Assembly: GCA_028023455.1 (NCBI GenBank)
Contig: JAQFVV010012441.1
Location: 1,423,911 to 1,487,910, forward strand
Source: Epiperipatus broadwayi
Lineage: Eukaryota > Onychophora > Udeonychophora > Euonychophora > Peripatidae
DNA length: 64,000 nucleotides
Direction: 5' to 3'
Shown here: positions 36,732 to 47,614 of the stretch, piece by piece
Layout: each line of letters begins with the position of its first letter
How positions within the stretch are numbered: the stretch's first letter is position 1
Translations under genes and position numbers: made by a program
Notes under the pieces: model-generated
What the model was told of the DNA's origin: nothing
The model's input: only the letters and a program-made list of their open reading frames with translations
The model's database searches: none

Positions 36732-37214
36732 CTGAGAACACTGCACTTAGATCTTAGGATTTAATGCAACCCTCCAGCAGCCACCTTTTATCTCCACTTA
36801 ACTACAAAACTATGAGTTCTAAATTGAAAACACCTTAATATTTTCAATTCAAGCCCATCAGCTTATATAGTCATATAGGCCTGAATTCAGTTCAGTACAT
36901 ATACATTTTGGTGTCTTTGGTTTTTTAATAACCATAGCCACCACTATCCTATTAGACATGTAATGTTTATTGGCTTAAAACAAATACTGCCAAATAGGGT
37001 AGTGATGGCTATGGTTATTAAAAAACCAAAGACACCAAATTGTGTATGTACTGAACTGAGTTCAGATCTATATGACTATATAAGCTGATGGACTTGAATT
37101 GAAAATATTAAGGTGTTTTCAAATTAGGATTCATAGTTTTGTAGTTAAGTTGAGATAAATGGTGGCTGCTGGAGGATTGCATTAGATCCTAAGATCTATG
37201 TGCAATGCTCTCAG

Positions 37215-37273
37215 ATCCAAGGCTCCTCACTGACAAAGGCCACAAGCCAGAAACTAGTCTGGGGATATTGGAT
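37215..37273 (+). ncRNA. Hammerhead-ribozyme-like motif, right arm
   Basis: Stem I is formed by AUCCAA (37215-37220) with UUGGAU (37268-37273) and UCCUCA (37224-37229) with UGGGGA (37260-37265) across a small internal loop. The core is CUGACAA (37230-37236; the conserved G is an A), followed by stem II AGGC-CACAA-GCCA, GAAA (37250-37253), self-complementary CUAG and UC. Cleavage would follow 37259. All helices fit a type I hammerhead. The G-to-A core change predicts weak or no activity. Confidence 0.7.
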
Positions 37274-37432
37274 GAGTAGGCACTAGATGAGGACTTTATG
37301 CACAAGCCTTCTGGCATCCATTGATTACTCTAGCTTGCTGTGTGTGGCAATACGTATAGTGAGTTTTGCCTGTTTTGATAAATCATAAGCAAGCATAGGA
37401 AGTGGTGATCATGTAGTTTATTGGCTTAAAAC

Positions 37433-39700
37433 ATTAATTTTATATGGAATAAGTCTTTTAATATTTGAATGTTTAATTTTATTACAAACTTTCATAATAT
37501 TTTATACTACTTCAAATATTTAATGTTAATACTAAAATAAATGAACAATAAAAGATAATAAAAGACTGAAAAAGTAATCATAATAATAAATTCCAATTTT
37601 ATCTCTATTTTATATTTGATTCAAGTCATAATATAGTTAAAAGAATAACTTATAGTTAATGTAATAATTATTCTCAGAGTAAACCTTTGCAAATTCTAGT
37701 CAAAACAATTTTTACTAAATGCGATGAAGAAGTCTAAATAAATTTTTCTTTAAAGTATTACTAATGTAATGTATAATGAAAGATTTTCAAAGGAATAAAT
37801 TGTGTGTGAATCTTATATAAATGAATTTAAATGTTATTATAAGCATCGATTATAAAAAAGGGAATCCTGAAATAATGGAAACCAATCCAAAGGATAATGT
37901 ATTGCTTAAATAATTAAATTAAATTCATATCGGAAAATTCCCTAGGAAAGAAGTGATAGAATAAATGTGTGAATTACTGTGTTATATTGTGAAAAATATT
38001 GTGGAAATCGGGATCTTAAAGTAGCTACTATATTAGATGTGTTTTGACTTCGCGGTTGCACCAAATAAACATTTATATTTTGGACAATTTTGATAGGATT
38101 CTACCATGGTCATGCATACATTTTTTCCCCATTTAAAAATATATGTCTTTTCTTTGGATAGTCTACACTTCACTGGATGATAATTACCAGCATTCCAGTG
38201 TACTAAGAAAGAGACAATATGTAAAATTTTTATTTTTATTATATTTATTATTGCATTACATTATATTTGGGTTAATAAGCTGATTAAGAGTTAAAAAGTT
38301 AAAAAAAAAAGTTTTGACCCCATATTCAATCTAACTTAAGGTTTACAAATAATTCGCTTTACTATAATATTGCTTGAGCCGGTATATATTTTTTTCTTTA
38401 TTAAAAATAGTAGGGGAGTTACAAGATGTTATGCTAATAATTTTAAATCAATATTTTCATATTTCGTATTTTATTGCTATGCTCGGAAATGTGCGAGTTA
38501 TTTAAATTTGTATTTAAAAATAAAATGATGTTTATTTCTTAGCCCAGAAAATTATTTTAAGTAAAATTTATTCTTAGTGTATTAGACTGATCGATTCATA
38601 CATCAATGATGATATCATTTTTATGCTATGTGTGACTGCAAATGACCCCTGTTTGCTGAGGTGAGAGTAGTTTACCACCTCAAAGGGTTGAGATGGAGCA
38701 TAGCTCTCTCACAATTAAATAATTTTATCTGAAAGTATTTGTAGGAGATCGAGGACTTGATCCCAGCTCCAATCTTGTTTTATTGCTTAATAAGAAAAAT
38801 ATTTATGGATGTAGTTTGGGTGTTTTTAGCATGCCTCTTATATATGTGCAGAGACGAGTTCCTCACATAATTTATAGCCTCAGAAAGAAGGCAAATTCTT
38901 AGGTCTATGCTAGTACCAAAAAGTTATTATTATTAACTTATTCTCTCTTACGAAAACAACATTTTTGTCATTACCCAGGAGTGTATGATAATTTCGTGTT
39001 TATTGCTTGTTAGATCATTGCTTGCTAGTAAAAAGTAGTCACTTGTTTAGAAGCTAAACATTATATCATATTTATAAATTGATGTACTGAGTAGCTAAGC
39101 CTTGCTTTAGCTTGTGTGAGAATCGATCTTTATTCTAAAATTATGTTCACAAATTTGGATTCAGGCAAGTAGTACGCATCAGACCAGGTTCATGCAGAAG
39201 CAAGTCATCGCTGGACTGATAAGAAAGGGATAATAAACTCATGTTGGGATATAGCAGTAGATACATGTATGTGTGCATTGATATAGTTATTAAAGCATAT
39301 CACTCAATTATCAGATATAATTAAAATACTAAGTTAGGGAATATAGTTCGCAAAATGTGTGTAAACTCAAATAGTAGAAGTTAACTTAATTTTTTTTTAC
39401 TACATTTTAAAATATAAGTTTCTTCAGTAATGTAACTGTAGTATCTTGAAAATCTAAATGCCTTAATAAACTGAATAAATATTGCATCAAAATTTTTATG
39501 ACTTTGAGCTAATTAATACGGTTAGCAATAGTATATTTTACATAATGTTGCTGAAGCACTGCTTCAGATATAAACAAATAAATATGAAATGATGTATTAT
39601 GGATCAAAATAATTAAAAATTATTTATATTGTAAAACAGTAATTAGTCCCAACTATTAAAGGTCATCACTGGAACAAGCTATGCATGAGTGTCACTTATT
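37433..39700. other. No gene recognised
   Basis: AT-rich. A slightly GC-richer patch at about 38630-38770 contains phrases such as GAGGTGAGAGTAGTTTACCA but no open frame. Nothing else supportable. Confidence 0.4.
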
Positions 39701-39714
39701 TTATATAGACTGTA

Positions 39715-39927
39715 ATTGTAGTCAGTGCAGATCCCCATTGTGAAAATTTTTTAATTGTATTTCATAGTTTTCTTAATCTGGGATCGCTACAATGTTGACT
39801 TGAATTGTAGTTTTTTTTCTTTTATATAATTGTTGAATAAATATTTATTGTTTTTAAAATTTAAACTTATGTCTGGTGTCTTAATGTTTTGGGGGCCACA
39901 CAATATCAGAACGTTACAATATTAAAG
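39715..39927 (+). mobile_element. Possible 3' end of an LTR (truncated)
   Basis: AATAAATATTTATTG (about 39835) is followed by TCTGGTGTCTTAATG and the segment ends AACGTTACA at 39927. AACGTTACA is the inverse of the TGTAACG opening at 22608, so it could be an LTR terminus. No left end, internal region or target duplication was identified. Confidence 0.25.
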
Positions 39928-40261
39928 TTTCATATTATTGACAGAATTATAATATTTATTAATTTATTATAGTCATTAATATTCGAGATATAACATAAAA
40001 AAATAATAAAAATAACTCATATTTGTAGTATAGTTTGACGTAAAATATCTTTATTAATTTTTACTGCTGAAGTAAAGTAAGTAATTTTCATTTCTTAATA
40101 TTTGAAGATTTAAATTAATGGCATTTATGTTAAAAATTTAATAAGTACTTGGCAAACAGATGAGAGAATGTTGTATTTTTATATTGGACTATTTCCATCA
40201 TCTAATATATATATATTGAATATCTTTAGAAAAAATTAATTTTATTTAAATATTTCAAATA

Positions 40262-40345
40262 CATTCAACTGTTAGTAATAGCACATCAAACAGGTTAGTA
40301 TATGCACAGCATTTCGAGAGGTATTAGTCTCTTCTTGAGGTATTG
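40262..40345 (-). ncRNA. Hammerhead-like motif, degenerate core
   Basis: The minus strand reads CUCAAGA (40339-40333; CUGANGA with one core change), then GAGA-CUAAUACC-UCUC as stem II after one extra A. GAAA (40315-40312) and UGC-UGU-GCA as stem III follow, then UA as the cleavage step. CUAACC (40298-40293) can pair imperfectly with GGUCAG about 15 bases upstream of the core. Unlike the other families here, stem III is a small closed hairpin. Confidence 0.4.
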
Positions 40346-40362
40346 CTGGCCTGACCATTGAC

Positions 40363-40455
40363 AGTACTAGCATGGGATTTGAATCTGGGTCCTTAGATTT
40401 TTGAGTTTTCCAATTTTAAGATAACACTCTAGCCAACTGAGCCATTCTGCCAAAG
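40363..40455 (-). repeat. tRNA-like domain (SINE head) on the minus strand
   Basis: The minus strand begins GGCAGAATGGCTCAGTTGGC, containing an A box TGGCTCAGTTGGC. About 45 bases later it has GATTCAAATCCC, a good B box, followed by ATGCTAGTACTG. Spacing and order match a tRNA-derived RNA polymerase III promoter. The acceptor stem does not pair well, so it is a tRNA-derived repeat and not a tRNA gene. The hammerhead-like motif follows downstream on the same strand. Confidence 0.6.
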
Positions 40456-40628
40456 ACAACAGTCTGTAGTAATTTCATATACTTATCTATGAGGTCCCTC
40501 CTGATTTCTCCATTTTTTCCTAAGAGCAAAACTGATTAATGGTTTCCATACATTATGTATAGTCACACTGGGTTTGCTTATGGAATTTTTGCCATTGTCA
40601 TGTGATCAGCTTTTTAAATATTTCTTCT

Positions 40629-41177
40629 TTATACCTTTTCTTCTCTATCCAATATTTTTGTATTTTCCCAATTGAACATATGTTCATTGGCACATACATG
40701 TACTGCTATCTTAGACACATCTGTTTTCTCTCTTCTAATCACCATTTTGTGTTCTTGCAAGCACTTTTCAATGGGATGAATGGTCTCACCAATATATGTT
40801 CTTCCATATTCACATGGTATTTCATAGATGTAGTTTTTTCTTTTCATTATTTCAAGTTTAGGCTTTGTAGATGTTAGAATTCCTCATAGGATTGTATGGT
40901 TCTGAAAAGCTGTTCTGATGTTATACTGATTGCAGATTTTTTTTAATTTGTCTGCTATTTTTGGAATGTATGGGTACCTTACAGTACCAATAATTGTCTT
41001 TTCTCTTGATGGTTCTTTTTGTTGTCTACTTAAAGTTTTCTTAATAACAACTGATGGATAACCATTTTTCATAAGAGTTTGTTCTATATAGTTCTTTTCT
41101 TTTTCCAAATTGCTGGTTTCTGAACAAACTTCTTTTGCTCTGATCTGTATTGTACTGGTCAAAACATGTTTATCCAT
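40629..41177 (-). pseudogene. Penelope-like element: linker and GIY-YIG nuclease
   Basis: One frame runs from 41177 to 40629 with a single internal TGA at about 40884. 'LEKEKNYIEQTLMKNGYPS' and 'YPYIPKIADKLKKICNQYN' are the PLE linker; after the stop, 'RKNYIYEIPCEYGRTYIGET' gives the YIYEIPC...TYIG halves of the nuclease and 'EKCLQEHK' the following helix. The stop lies where relatives have Arg, consistent with CGA to TGA decay. The RT catalytic domain is absent: 5' truncation occurs near 41180, next to a repeat with a B-box-like GGTGGGTTCGAATTC. It belongs to a different lineage from the copy at 35.2 kb. Confidence 0.88.
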
Positions 41178-41179
41178 CT

Positions 41180-41310
41180 AACATGAGCTGGAACTCACAA
41201 AATGTACTTCAAATCCAGTCACGCCTGATATTTAGGTCAGGTACCAGCCTGAATTCGAACCCACCTTCTAAGCTCCAGACCCAACAGTTAATGAATAACA
41301 TAATAGTGAT
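41180..41310 (-). repeat. Short repeat with a B-box-like sequence
   Basis: The minus strand contains GTTGGGTCTGGAGCTTAGAA and GGTGGGTTCGAATTCAGGC. The latter fits the B-box consensus; the upstream A box is unconvincing. It abuts the truncated PLE. Confidence 0.35.
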
Positions 41311-42199
41311 GGCACATGAGAATTAATTTTAATCCGTCCCACTAGCAAAGCGTGAGAAGACAATGAGACATCTATTAACTATGACTAAACTAAAATATAT
41401 ACACACATGGCTGTATGTGTGAAAGTGGAAAAAAAGGAATTCGAACTACTCAAATAAGTTAGACAATAAAAATATAGTTTAATCTAATAACAAATTGTTA
41501 ATTTACATATATGAATTAATTGCACACATTAGTATGTGCGTGAATGAACAAGCGGTAGATGATTACATAGTGTCATTCATGCTATTATTTCTCATATGCT
41601 CTTTATTAATTAAATAACATATACTATATATAAACACACATCTTTGGTGGGTACAGTATTAAGATGCCAATCGATTATTAGAAAGAATTACATAATATTG
41701 CTATTAACGCTTTGGATTACGGTTCTCAAACATGGTGACTAACATTATTTACGGAACGTTCTGGGATTCATTACAGATATAACATAAACTATTTTCACGC
41801 CATTACAGTCGTGAAAATAAATAAAATACATTTGAAAAGATATTTGATTATATGATACAGTACTTAATGAAAATTCTTTTAATTAGCACTGGTAAGAAGA
41901 ATGCTTTATTTTCCTCAAGGCAATTAGATACTCTTAAATACAGAAATAAGTTATGATGATGGGATTGTATAAGACTGAAATAAATTTAATTAATAAAACT
42001 AGAAGTAGTTGGCATTTATATATATTTTAAGCAGAGCACAATTTTAATATTAGAGCATTAAAACTGGATCATGAAGCAAAAGAAATAAATATACGAAGAA
42101 GTTTGTGGTGCTGACATTATAACTAAGAAATAACAGAAAAAGTCATACTTCTGGACGAAAGATGAAGTGGATAGTCATGCTGTGGACATCCCGATGTGC
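41311..42199. other. No gene recognised
   Basis: AT-rich with several ATATAT runs; no domain or shared repeat noticed. Confidence 0.4.
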
Positions 42200-42352
42200 A
42201 GGCCTTTTTGTATGAAGAAAGTGGATGGGCATAGCATGTGCCAGAAGTAGGGAATCACAGCCAGAGGCCTTTTTATATGAAGAAAGTGGATAGGCATAGC
42301 ATGTGCCAGACTTAGGGAATCACCACCAGATGCCTTTTATAAGAAGAAATGG
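42200..42352. repeat. 65-bp tandem repeat, two full units and a partial
   Basis: Units at 42200-42264 and 42265-42329 share AGGCCTTTTT, ATGAAGAAAGTGGAT, GGCATAGCATGTGCCAGA and TAGGGAATCAC. A partial third unit follows to about 42352. A 65-codon frame (42303-42500) starts inside the array and shows no domain. Confidence 0.9.
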
Positions 42353-44265
42353 TTCTGGGAAGTGTCAACTATCCTCAGAACAAGACTTGAAAAATAAATC
42401 CATGGGTTCAAACTTGTCGCAAACTTTTCACAACCACCAGATTAGAAGATTAGAAGCACATAATATATATAAACATGAAGATAAGGCCAAATGTCAGTAA
42501 CGCAGTAATGATAAATGTCACTAATGACATTGAATAAGTTTTACTGCTTTAAAATGAATGACCCTTATTTGAATGCCATAATTTAGACAAATAATACACT
42601 ATGCAGTTATAATATATATAGACACAAGATTTTACTTAATAACTAAAATAGTAAAATATTAAAATTTACCCCCTTTCCTTTTCTGATATTTAAAATAATT
42701 CAATCCCATCTTCATGGTTTTTATAGTAACTTGGAATATTTAAATACAATATTTGAAATTTTAAGAGTATGGAAAATAAAAGAAGACTGGCAGTTATAGA
42801 AAATAACTAATGGGTCACTCTTTCGGAATTTAATAAAAAAAATATTTTAAAAGATTTCAAAGTGTTAATTAGCTTAAGTTCTGGATTCACCCCGAGTAGA
42901 AAATCCAGAGTTAAACAAATATATTTTTTTATATTAAAACCTAAATAAAATGTTGGCTCGTAAAACAATCTGGCGAGTGTATTAATTAATAATATGTTGT
43001 TTTAAATGGACATTAAAAACCTTAATTCATGAAGGTTTACTTAAAAAAAAGAAAAGATTTTAGAAATTCAACTCATCGGATTGTGTGAGATTGGCATATT
43101 AATAATAAAAACACATATATAAAATCAAGTAATAAATAAATGACCGCACCAAAATTAAAGAAAGTTAGAGCATATGAGAAATTATTTAAGTAAATTACAT
43201 TTTAGAAAAGTTACAAAATTAAATTATACATTAGGAGAGATAGAGTTTGAGACTAGTGAGGCCAGCTAGATTTAATTTTAATGGTGGCAGTTTGAAATAA
43301 TTTACCTTGCACAATTTTAAGAGTTCATATTAAAAAGTCCAGCTCATGCATGGCAATTGAAATGCAAGTTCTTCGGTGGCAGCAAACTTCTATTAGCATT
43401 CTAAAGTTCTTAGGTCAGGCTTTTACTTCACTCTTGGGCAGCAGAATGGTACAGCAGTGGCAGATAATGACCCAACAGGGCCAAGAAGGGTGGTGAACTT
43501 ACTATTACATCATTATTTTTTTAACTTTCACACCAGCGTAGATTATGTTCACTGCAGTTCTTTCAATAGTAGCTAATCTATTGGTGATTTTCAATCAGGC
43601 TATTTTATACTCCTGCTCAAGTATTTCTGGAATGCTTTTAATTACATAGTTTTAGATTAAAATCTAATCTCTGATCTAAAATCTTAAGTTTCCTTTGTTC
43701 ATTGTTTTTGAAAGATGCAACTGTAAGATAATGTCCAAAATAAATTCAAATCTATTTCCAGATTAGAAATAGATTTGACAAAAATGTTGATAACAAAAGA
43801 AAATCTTTAATCATAATCCCATTTTATTTTAAGTAAAAACTTTAATTAAAAATACCTTCCCCAGATTAAAACAATAGTGTTTCCAACCCTTTAATTATTT
43901 TTTTGGACAATAAACAGTTGCATCTTCTATATTGGATTTTATAAAATATACATTTTAATAGGGAAAAAAAGTACTTTAAAAAGAAAAAGTTTAAAAACGA
44001 TGTATAATAAAATATTTACAAAAAAAAATCAATATTTTGTTAGTATTTTGCTTGTATATATATATATTTGAGCCGCACCTATAATACTTTAATAAAAAAA
44101 ACTAATAATTAATAAAAAAGAATTAATAATAATTTTTAAAAAATTGTTAGTGAAACGTTAAAATTTTATAACTTAGGAGCGCATCTCAAATATATACATA
44201 ATATATATATGACAAAAGGAGCGGGATGGGATATAAGGTGTAAACACAGGTTAGTAAATGGAACC
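42353..44265. other. No gene recognised
   Basis: AT-rich. The patch at about 43360-43490 is less AT-rich (TTCTTCGGTGGCAGCAAAC; AGGGCCAAGAAGGGTGGTG) but is closed in all frames within a few dozen codons. Confidence 0.4.
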
Positions 44266-44267
44266 AT

Positions 44268-44301
44268 GAAGCTCAATCTTAAGCTAAGATTGACTGCTTC
44301 A
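44268..44301. repeat. Perfect short hairpin beside the PLE end
   Basis: TCAATCTTA-AGC-TAAGATTGA forms a stem with a 3-base loop, flanked by GAAGC and GCTTC-type bases that extend the pairing imperfectly. It lies where the PLE reading frame ends, so it may mark the truncation point. Confidence 0.55.
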
Positions 44302-44318
44302 GTATTGATAGTATAACT

Positions 44319-45884
44319 TCATGTTTTGTGTTTCTGGTGTGATTGGATGTATAGGCTAGGCATTTTTGTGTATGTGTAGGTTTTTTGGTAAACTGTAGTT
44401 TTGATTTTGCCATAAGGGAGTTTTGTCACAAGAACATCTAAGAATGCCAAATTTTGTTCTTTTTCTGATTTTATTGTAAATTTAATCGAAGAGGATATAT
44501 TGCTGATGTGTTTCCAAAAAGTTTGTACCAGAGCTTCACCATGTGGATGTACAACAAATGTATCATCCACATAGTGAAGTCAAACTTTAGGTAGATATGG
44601 AGTAGTTATTATGGCTAAAGTTTCAAGTTCTTCCATGTACATACTGCTAATCAGTAAAAACAATGGTGAGTCCATAGCCATTTCTTGATTTTGTTGGAAG
44701 AATTCTGTGTTATATTGAAAGTAGGTTGATTTTATGCAGAATACTAATAGTTCCATAATATTATCAACAGGAAGAGCTGTTCTGGTTTGTAAACTATTAT
44801 CACCATTTAATCTTTTTCTAACAATAGACAATGCTTCTTCACATGGTACCTTCATAAATAAACTTTCCACATCAAAGCTTACCAGTAAGTCAGTTCATTC
44901 AATTTTCATATTCTTGATTAATTCTACAAAGTGTCTAGAATCTCTGACAAAGGACTGGGTCTTGTATGCCAAAGGACTTAGAACTTTGAAAAGAAATCTT
45001 GCCAAATTTTGGCAAGATGAATCTCTAGAACTAACAATAGCTCTTAATGGAACATGACCTTATAAATTTTAGGTAGACCATAAACATGAGGAATTTTGCT
45101 GAAATATGATGTAATTTAATTTTTTTCTGAATCAGTGAAGTACTTGTGATGCTTTATGAGTAATGCTTGTAACTTTGTTTCTGTACTCAGTATTGAATTT
45201 TTTGCCACTGAAATGGCCTGCTGTGAGAAGTTCTTGTATTTTATTGTCATAATCAGTTGAATCGATTACAACTGTTGCATTGCCTTTGTCAGCAGGGAGA
45301 ATAATTATAGGTTTATCTACTTTGAGAGCTTTAATTGCCTTCCTCTCACCATAGGATATATTTGACTTCAATTTTTGTTGCTTGTCAAGTATTCTTTTTA
45401 TTCTCCAGCATAATTCTGCTGCTTCTTCTGAATGAGTGACTTCCTCAGTGGCTGACATTATATCTAATAAAGGGATATTAGATGGTGTTATGGCACAGTT
45501 TAATCCTTTTTCAAGAACAGAAATTTCAGTAGCTGTTAGATGTTTAGAACTAAGATTTTTAACAGATGAAGTTGGTACATTGCTTGGTACATTATGATTT
45601 TTGATATGCCCATGTAGGTTAGCAAGTTTCTTCTTTTGGCATTTTTTTATTTTTCCATGTAATATAGAATATGATTTTCTTACTGCTTGAGAAACTCTCA
45701 TGTAATCTTCACCAGTAAGTTTATTTTTTAGAAAACATTCTACATTATTAATGGAATGCAATGTTTGATACTTAGAAAACCTTTGAGTATTTATTCTTTC
45801 TCTTAACAGAGCTTCACTTGCTCTCTGGGTAATTTTCTCAGTTCTCTGAGAGTGAATTGGAGGATTTAGTTGCAATAACAGCAT
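44319..45884 (-). pseudogene. Penelope-like element reverse transcriptase, N-terminal and catalytic regions
   Basis: The longest intact frame of the window (45884-45132, 250 codons) carries the PLE N-terminal region: 'LTATEISVLEKGLNCAITPS' and 'ILPADKGNATVVI'. After two small frameshifts near 45060-45130 come 'PHVYGLPKIYK' and 'PLRAIVSSRDSS'. The catalytic part follows: motif A 'LLVSFDVESLF', motif B 'EMAMDSPLFLLISSMYME' (a usual Gly is Asp) and motif C 'HYVDDTFVV'. 'KEQNLAFLDVLV' comes next. Two in-frame TGA codons stand where Trp is usual. Most of it stays in one frame, so it is the best-preserved PLE here. It stops at about 44319: the linker and GIY-YIG nuclease are missing, unusual because PLE copies normally lose their 5' end. 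An (AT)n tract lies about 120 bases upstream. Confidence 0.92.
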
Positions 45885-46029
45885 CTAATATCCCTTTATA
45901 AATATTGTAAAAGTTCTCATACATACATTAGCTCTCAAAACATAAAACATTATAGAAATATAAATTCTATGAAAAAATTTATTACTATGTTAGACAGTAT
46001 TTAATATATATATATATATATTACAGGTA

Positions 46030-46165
46030 TACTTTATATTCCTGATCTGGACCAACTGAAGTATGGAGATTATTTATCTTTTTCACATGTGTGTGGTCAT
46101 CTGTATTGGTTGCATGAGGTAGATTAGATAGATGAAGGGAGCTTGAATGTCTGGGTTAAATCCCC
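46030..46165. repeat. Dispersed repeat copy
   Basis: GATCTGGACCAACTGAAGTA, GGAGATTATTTATC and GGTAGATTAGATAG match the family at 18120-18571, and GGGTTAAATCCCC gives a B-box-like end. It is adjacent to the (AT)n tract upstream of the 45.9-kb PLE. Confidence 0.6.
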
Positions 46166-46804
46166 CATCATTATATATATATATAATGTAAATTTTATGC
46201 AGACAGCAATAAGGGAGAATAGTTTAATGTTAAACATTAAATTAAAGCTAATGAGGTAGTAGAGCCAGCTAAATGTTTCAAAAAATAAGATTTCATCCAT
46301 TAGAATTAAATCTTGATAGTATAGAGATATAAACACACATACTATCTAGAAGAAAGTTTTACTTTAATTTTAAAGAAATAGTTTTTCTCTAAACAAAAGG
46401 AAAAAAGAAAAAGTTTTTTTAATCAAAAAAGTTTAACCTTTTAGTAAAAGAAAAGTTAATATTTTTTCAATAGACAGAAAAAAAATAGAATAAAGATTAA
46501 TGTTTAAATTAAAAGTAAAATGATACAGGATATAACTAATTTAATTAATTTTAACATTACATAATTAGAATTAGATAATTTGACCAAAATATATTCTATA
46601 TATTTTTATGGTATCAATTTCAAATTATAATCATATTATATATAATTTGTAATTATATTTTGCTATACATATTATTTTTATTTTGTAAATCTTTTCTTAA
46701 TTTTTATAAATAGCAATGGGTTATAATAATATTCACTTAAATAGAAATTTAATATAAATAGTATGTAAAACGATTTAATATACTTCTCCTAAAAACGTAA
46801 TAGC
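46166..46804. other. No gene recognised
   Basis: Very AT-rich with A- and T-runs; the 70-codon minus frame at 46124-46336 is hydrophobic chance sequence. Confidence 0.4.
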
Positions 46805-46863
46805 ATAAAAATGATTTACTCGCTGACGAAGAAGCTTCCAAATAAACAAAACAAAACTATTAA

Positions 46864-47454
46864 ATGGGCCAAGCGCTTTCGAGGTTTGCCCTCATATTCA
46901 TGGCCGACGACAGATTAATTGCAAAGAAAATTAAGCAATTTCACAGTAAATTAATAGCTAACCACAAAAATAATGATAAGCCTCAAATTACCCTCCCTTA
47001 TATTCTCAAATTATCACAACAGATAATAAAGACTCTAACTGGTGAATTTAAGGTTGGTTTTCGTACTCCCCCTAATTCTAACAGACTCATTAATAATTCA
47101 AAGGATAGAACAGACCCATCTCAGACACCCCAGGTGATTCACAGCATGTCATGTCCACAGGCCGGATGCAAAACCATATATTATGGGGAAACTAAGGCCA
47201 CTGTTCATAACAGAGCTGCTCAACACTTGTATACCTATAGAAGAGCAAAAAAGAACAGCGATAACTTTTCAATATTTCTGGAACATGAAAAGCAGATTGG
47301 CCATATGTTCGAACCAGGCAACCCCAGGATTGTATGCCCTGAAACCAACGACTGTAAAAGAAAGATCAAAGAGGCATACTTTATTATTTGTGACAACAAT
47401 TCTATCAATAGACGCGTTATGTGTTTTTCCATTTCAAAAAAATGGTCAAACTGA
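46864..47454 (+). CDS. PLE C-terminal fragment with GIY-YIG nuclease, uninterrupted frame
   Basis: This 196-codon frame starts inside the left terminal repeat, so its ATG is probably not a natural start. From residue ~17 it holds a linker with 'LPYILKLSQQIIKTL' and then 'VIHSMSCPQAGCKTIYYGET', the two halves of a GIY-YIG nuclease (YxIxC...YYGE) with a Cys pair between them. 'NRAAQHLYTYRRA' and 'FLEHEKQIGHMF' follow, the latter with the His and Glu region of the domain. No RT precedes it: the element was shortened internally or is a 5'-truncated copy joined to a terminal repeat. The lack of stops means it could still be translated, but RT would have to come from elsewhere. The overlapping frames in other phases and on the minus strand are shadows. 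Confidence 0.8.
   Translation: MGQALSRFALIFMADDRLIAKKIKQFHSKLIANHKNNDKPQITLPYILKLSQQIIKTLTGEFKVGFRTPPNSNRLINNSKDRTDPSQTPQVIHSMSCPQAGCKTIYYGETKATVHNRAAQHLYTYRRAKKNSDNFSIFLEHEKQIGHMFEPGNPRIVCPETNDCKRKIKEAYFIICDNNSINRRVMCFSISKKWSN
46867..46905 (-). ncRNA. Degenerate hammerhead-like motif in the left PLE repeat
   Basis: Inverted counterpart of the motif at 47518-47556, with the same GGCC, GAGG-GCAAA-CCUC, GAAA, GCGC, UU, GGCC order on the minus strand. Confidence 0.45.
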
Positions 47455-47517
47455 TTTGCATTTACATCTGCATATTTGTTATTTAATAACACTATGTAAA
47501 GATTTATTACTTTTGTC

Positions 47518-47556
47518 GGCCATGAATATGAGGGCAAACCTCGAAAGCGCTTGGCC
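47518..47556 (+). ncRNA. Degenerate hammerhead-like motif in the right PLE repeat
   Basis: GGCC (47518-47521) pairs with GGCC (47553-47556) as stem I. GAGG-GCAAA-CCUC is stem II (47530-47542). GAAA (47543-47546), self-complementary GCGC and UU follow. The segment where CUGANGA should lie reads AUGAAUAU, so two core positions and the length are off. The geometry is that of a PLE type I hammerhead; activity is doubtful. Confidence 0.45.
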
Positions 47557-47614
47557 CATTTAATAGTTTTGTTTTGTTTATTTGGAAGCTTCTTTGTCAG
47601 TGAGTAAATTGTTT

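Larger units (their letters stand above)
36574..37376. repeat. Large palindromic repeat with hammerhead motifs in both arms
   Basis: The left arm (about 36574-36958) and right arm (about 36985-37376) are inverted copies of about 390 bp. Matching landmarks are AGGCAAAACTCACTAT against ATAGTGAGTTTTGCCT, CAACCCTCCAGCAGCCACC against GGTGGCTGCTGGAGGATTG, and CCAAAGACACCAAA near the centre. TTTATTGGCTTAAAAC occurs at 36966 and again in direct orientation at 37417, so the right arm is one complete unit of a tandem repeat with a 451-bp period. Relatives lie at 57536-58350. There is no coding sequence. Confidence 0.9.
46818..47607 (+). mobile_element. PLE nuclease flanked by inverted terminal repeats
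   Basis: The left repeat (46818-46910) and right repeat (about 47511-47607) are nearly perfect inverted copies. Examples are GCTGACGAAGAAGCTTCC against GGAAGCTTCTTTGTCAG, and GGGCCAAGCGCTTTCGAGG against CCTCGAAAGCGCTTGGCCC. The nuclease frame lies between them. Terminal repeats in which one copy is inverted are a known arrangement of Penelope-like elements. The close match of the arms makes this insertion relatively young. Confidence 0.85.

Noticed and set aside
40363-40455. A functional tRNA gene
   Set aside because: A and B boxes are good but the acceptor and anticodon stems do not pair; better explained as a SINE head.
42303-42500. 65-codon frame
   Set aside because: Starts within a 65-bp tandem repeat and has no recognisable feature.
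47183-47563. Open frames overlapping the 47-kb PLE nuclease in another phase and on the minus strand
   Set aside because: Shadows of the GIY-YIG frame; no motif of their own.
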